Shown here: in pieces, positions 46,781 through 50,000 of the stretch
How the letters are laid out: each line of letters begins with the position of its first letter
Position numbering within the stretch: the first letter of the stretch is position 1
Assembly (NCBI GenBank): GCA_905221605.1
Contig: CAJNDS010000797.1
Location: 1 to 50,000 of the forward strand
Direction: 5' to 3'
DNA from: Symbiodinium natans
Lineage: Eukaryota > Sar > Dinophyceae > Suessiales > Symbiodiniaceae
DNA: 50,000 nt
The notes under the pieces: generated by a model
What the model was told of the DNA's origin: nothing
The model's input: the letters and a program-made list of their open reading frames with translations, nothing else
Database searches by the model: none
Made by a program: the position numbers and the translations under genes

Positions 46781-47228
46781 CAACCAGAGGGTTCTCGAGC
46801 TACATGCAACAGTGAATAGCATTGCCACTGTGGACACCCTAAGCACCTGTCCTGGGGCAGACTTGAGAGGTCTGTCAAACAGCCAGTACTCATTGCTGAT
46901 TTTGCCTATCAAGCGTCATGTCCATGCCATTTGTTGCCAGGCCAAGCTTGGAAAGCAAAGAACAATCAAAACGTACAGCAGAACGGCGGAGGAGAAGCAC
47001 TGTATTCAGACTTGTGCGACATGACTCTCCGCCGCTTCATGGAATCATGATGGGCAGCGCCCTGATGAACTAAACGATGATGCTCACTTTTCTTCCGAGG
47101 CAGACTGATGGCTTGGCCATGGATGCGACTTCGGGTCTTCATGAACTCACGAGTATGTCCCTGCAGAAGCCATGTGCTGTTCTGAGGGAAAACACCAGAC
47201 ACAAAGCTTCCACTCATTGCCGACAACG

Positions 47229-49809
47229 TCACAGGGCAACAGGCCAAGTGGGCTGCACAGTGGGCTTTGCCACGGCGGGATCAATCAGAACGGCCTGCTT
47301 GTGCTTTAAGTGCATTGGCGACATCACCAGTACTGAATGAATATCTGAGATTCCCTGCGCAATCGCCATCACTTTCTTCCTGATGCGCTTGTGCTCCTGC
47401 ATCAGGATCGCCACGTCAATCGATCGTGCGGGGCCCTTCAATCGCATGCAACCTTCCACAAACTCTGTGGCATCCAAGTCCCCGTTGCCAGACGTATCCA
47501 TCAACTTGAACAGCGTCCACGCATCGCTGGTTTCCAAATCCAGTGACTGGAAGAAAGTACGGATTCGCGGCTCATTGAAAAGATCTTCAAACTCAGCAAA
47601 AGTCACGTTTGTACCATACAGCCCAGCTTGTCTTCTCCCCTCTTGTATGCCTTCGAAAACGGACATGAACAACTCGATTTGCTGTTGCTTCGTGGCAGCC
47701 ACAGACTGCACTACTAGCTCTTGATCACGTTCAGCACTCTCGATTGCCGACTGGCAGAACACCGCCTTTTGTGTCACAAAAGACTGAGTCGAATCTATCG
47801 AATCTATCGAATCTATCGAATCTATCGAATCTATCGACTATGAACTTGTTCGGGGGAGATGTTGTGCTTGGGCTTGGCGAAGCCCATCTTTAACAACAGG
47901 GCTTGACAGACCGTTTTAATCTTAGTTGCCATAACTATAACAACGATCTAGGGTTCAGAGCTTAATAACACAATGGTACCCAGGACCAAAAAGAACATGT
48001 TCACGGCAAAGGTAAGATACGGTCATCACGTTCAATACCTTAGTTGCCGAATGTGACGACTTGCTTGGCCCGTCGCAACAGGTGTTGACGACTGTTCCTC
48101 TTGCTTGACTTCACAGCCAAAACTGCCTGAAGTTGAGCCGAGGCTCCGCAAATAAGCAAAAAGCAATATAAAGTAGTAGCAAATATCCCCATATCCGGCT
48201 GATGCTGTTCAGTTTGTCCGACAGTGCACCCCACGTCACGCCGTTGGATATGCAGTGAAACAAGGTCTGCATTGATCTTTCTAAGCTGTCGAAATGGTCC
48301 CGCAGCAAGACAGGGCTCTGCACACCTTCTTCCACATCCAATAGAAACGATGTTGCAACGTCTGTAAAGACGATCGCAAAGACGTAAATAATGATCACAA
48401 GCAAAAGGACGGACCACATCAGGACCTGCCAGGGGATCAGTTTCAATAAGTGCAAACCAGCTATGCTGTGCTCATACTCCTGCAAAAGCTAGTCTTCTAC
48501 CATGTACTAGAGGCCACGTGTCGGGTGACTCTCGCACACCAGTCAAACACCCTACAAGACATCACGAATACCAACAGCGCATTGGAGGCAGTGGTTGCAG
48601 CAATGAGCGCAGGATACTTGCAAGATGTTGGGCGAGGGGCCAGCAGCCCTAGCTTGTGCATGTGCCGGATCCGAGAGCAAGATAAAACAAGGAGATGCCG
48701 ATTCAATCGTTTGTGATTTGTGGCACCAAGCCATCCGGGATTCGTGTTGGCCTGCTTTTGTAGAAGGGTGCAACAACATGATGGTTGGAGGACACACGTG
48801 TCCACGCGTGCCTTGACAATGCCTATCAGGTTTGCGTGGTGAGAAGCTTGCCATATCAGTATCATATCTTGGTAACCTCTACGGGCAGGACCATAACATG
48901 GATTTCAACCCATGAGCTGCAAGCTGCAAAACATGCAAAGACGTAGAGAAGCTCACACGCACCCGCGTCCTAGCTTTTCCCCATATGGGAAGCCAAAAAC
49001 ATACATGTCAAAACTGTAACACAATTTCCTACACAGATCAGATCGTGAAAACTAGATCGTGAAGAAGACTACTAAAACCAACATGCGTTGCTTCACATTT
49101 GCACCTGTCCAAGCAAAGTTCGTTTGAGCTACACACATAAAGAACCATGCACTTGCACTGAAGCCTTCATGGTCGAGAAGATGGAGTGAACCAATGATCT
49201 CAATGCCCGAATAAAGCGGACAATCTTCACGATGCGCACCACTCGCATGACTCGAGTAACCCGTAGAATCCGAATAATCCTAACATTGCCGGACAGATTG
49301 CTGTCCACAGATTGCTCCGCCAGCTCTGTAACCAGAGTGAGCACGGATGTGCAGACGATCAAAATGTCCAAGTAGTTCCAACCGACATCCGGCGACGAAC
49401 AGAAGAAACGCCGGCCTTCGGCAAGTATTCGAAGAATAAGCTCAACCAGAAAAATTGCCGCATACACTTGTTCAACGATGAAGAATGTCTTGTCAGAAGG
49501 CTGGTGCGGATGCAGTGCGGAATCATTAACCTGAACTCCGATTAAGATCGAGTTCGACAATATGGCACACGCGAAAAAGGCTTCAAATCTCCAGGAGTGC
49601 ACTATGCCCCGGATTTTCCCAAGCAATGTAGGCGACGAAGGTAAAGCAGATCTGGAGCGGGCTATGTCATTCGTCTTGGCTTTCTGTACGCTGACCAAAT
49701 TCTCCCGGAACGACTTCTCCTCACGTGAGGTAAGCGAGGACATCGACAGTCTTGTTCTGAAATCTGTCTCCGTTTCCTCTCTGGCATCAGCGTTATCGGC
49801 GTTATCCAT
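47229..49809 (-). CDS. single-domain voltage-gated cation channel with C-terminal EF-hand
   Basis: Plasma- or organelle-membrane channel of the voltage-gated Ca/Na superfamily; with one six-helix domain it should work as a tetramer. Exons: 49165-49809 (residues 1-215, GC donor), 48147-48425 (216-308, GA donor), 48021-48038 (309-314, GT donor) and 47765 down to a stop at 47229, all phase 0, 492 residues if no later intron exists. S1 is FEAFFACAILSNSILIGV, S2 FIVEQVYAAIFLVELIL, S3 YLDILIVCTSVLTLV, S4 the Arg-rich RIIRILRVTRVMRVVRIVKI, S5 LMWSVLLLVIIIYVFAIVF, the pore TLFHCISNGVTWGAL, and S6 WGYLLLLYIAFCLFA plus VLNVMT. The tail has a canonical EF-hand loop DTSGNGDLDATE and the dinoflagellate-typical MRLKGPARSIDVA. 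The selectivity loop SNGVTWG has no acidic residue. ATG 49809 is the first in frame. Annotators often call such proteins sodium channel. Confidence 0.9.
47790..47834. repeat. 9-bp tandem repeat (CGAATCTAT x5) in a channel intron
   Basis: Five perfect copies of CGAATCTAT between the S6 micro-exon and the EF-hand exon, starting 24 bp upstream of that exon's first base. Confidence 0.92.
48021..48038 (-). CDS. 18-nt micro-exon completing channel S6
   Basis: Encodes VLNVMT, joining LLYIAFCLFA (exon 48147-48425) to AVFCQSAIES (exon from 47765). Acceptor AG is at 48039-48040 and donor GT at 48019-48020; both neighbouring junctions are phase 0. Without it, the S6 helix of this family (FAVLNVVTAVF-like) would be broken and the frame would run into RLNFRQFWL and stop. 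Confidence 0.82.
48426..49164. other. long channel intron (739 bp)
   Basis: Lies between the S4 exon (GC donor at 49163-49164) and the S4-S5/S5 exon (AG acceptor at 48426-48427). No coding block was recognised inside it. It is several times longer than the other introns of this gene. Confidence 0.7.
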
Positions 49810-50000
49810 CTCACAATCTTGGCCTGAAGGGGTTTGTATGCAAAATGATGCTCAAGCACAGGCCGTAGACACTGAAGCACACTCAAGCACAGCCGCACAC
49901 GAGGAAACAAAGATAAGTAAACCCCCGACCTTGCCATAGGTCGTCATATTCATCATGCTGAACGCATTCATCGATTTGGGTTTGCATGGGCTGCGTGGCC
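49810..50000. other. region upstream of the channel start codon
   Basis: No recognised feature. A basic minus-strand frame (FAYKPLQAKIVRWITPITLM, about 49850-49790) overlaps the start in another frame and is probably a shadow. GTGAG directly before the ATG could be an AG acceptor. Confidence 0.35.

Overview
The window looks like nuclear DNA of a photosynthetic dinoflagellate, most likely Symbiodiniaceae-like. It carries a form II RuBisCO gene with a bipartite plastid presequence and signal-anchor. Its genes are cut into very short exons, and the introns start with GC or GA as often as GT but always end in AG. It also has TTTAGGG-type interstitial repeats and dinoflagellate-style PPR and ion-channel genes. 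No tRNA, rRNA, CRISPR array or intact transposon was recognised. All calls come from reading translations by eye; no database search was possible.

Layout, left to right. 0-1.5 kb: AT-rich repeats and non-coding DNA. 1.5-3.9 kb: an unidentified multi-exon gene. 5.1-11.6 kb: a mitochondrial-type HSP60 gene in at least 35 exons, most of 20-65 nt. 11.7-20.2 kb: mostly gene-free, with simple repeats, degenerate telomere-like arrays, and two diverged copies of an unknown gene fragment (14.1-14.5 and 17.3-18.5 kb). 20.2-24.2 kb: an NDR/LATS-type AGC kinase gene, one of whose introns holds a complete intronless FKBP-TPR gene. 25.4-26.3 kb: NTF2. 26.3-28.6 kb: AT-rich spacer with long G runs. 28.7-29.9 kb: a class I SAM methyltransferase. 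30.4-32.7 kb: a PPR protein. 33.2-35.2 kb: form II RuBisCO in three exons. 35.3-40.7 kb: spacer with two telomere-like arrays in opposite orientation. 40.8-43.8 kb: a CWC16/CCDC130-type splicing factor whose large intron holds a FASTK/RAP-like helical-repeat gene. 44.8-46.6 kb: unidentified coding-like exons. 47.2-49.8 kb: a single-domain voltage-gated cation channel with an EF-hand tail.

Every gene recognised is on the minus strand, as in the unidirectional gene blocks known from dinoflagellates. The genes do not form a pathway: they cover protein folding (HSP60, FKBP), organelle RNA (PPR, RAP-like), splicing (CWC16), nuclear transport (NTF2), signalling (kinase, channel) and carbon fixation (RuBisCO). 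The most unusual observations are the intronless FKBP gene nested in a kinase intron, a second probable nested gene inside the CWC16 intron, and protein-coding micro-exons of 18-21 nt.
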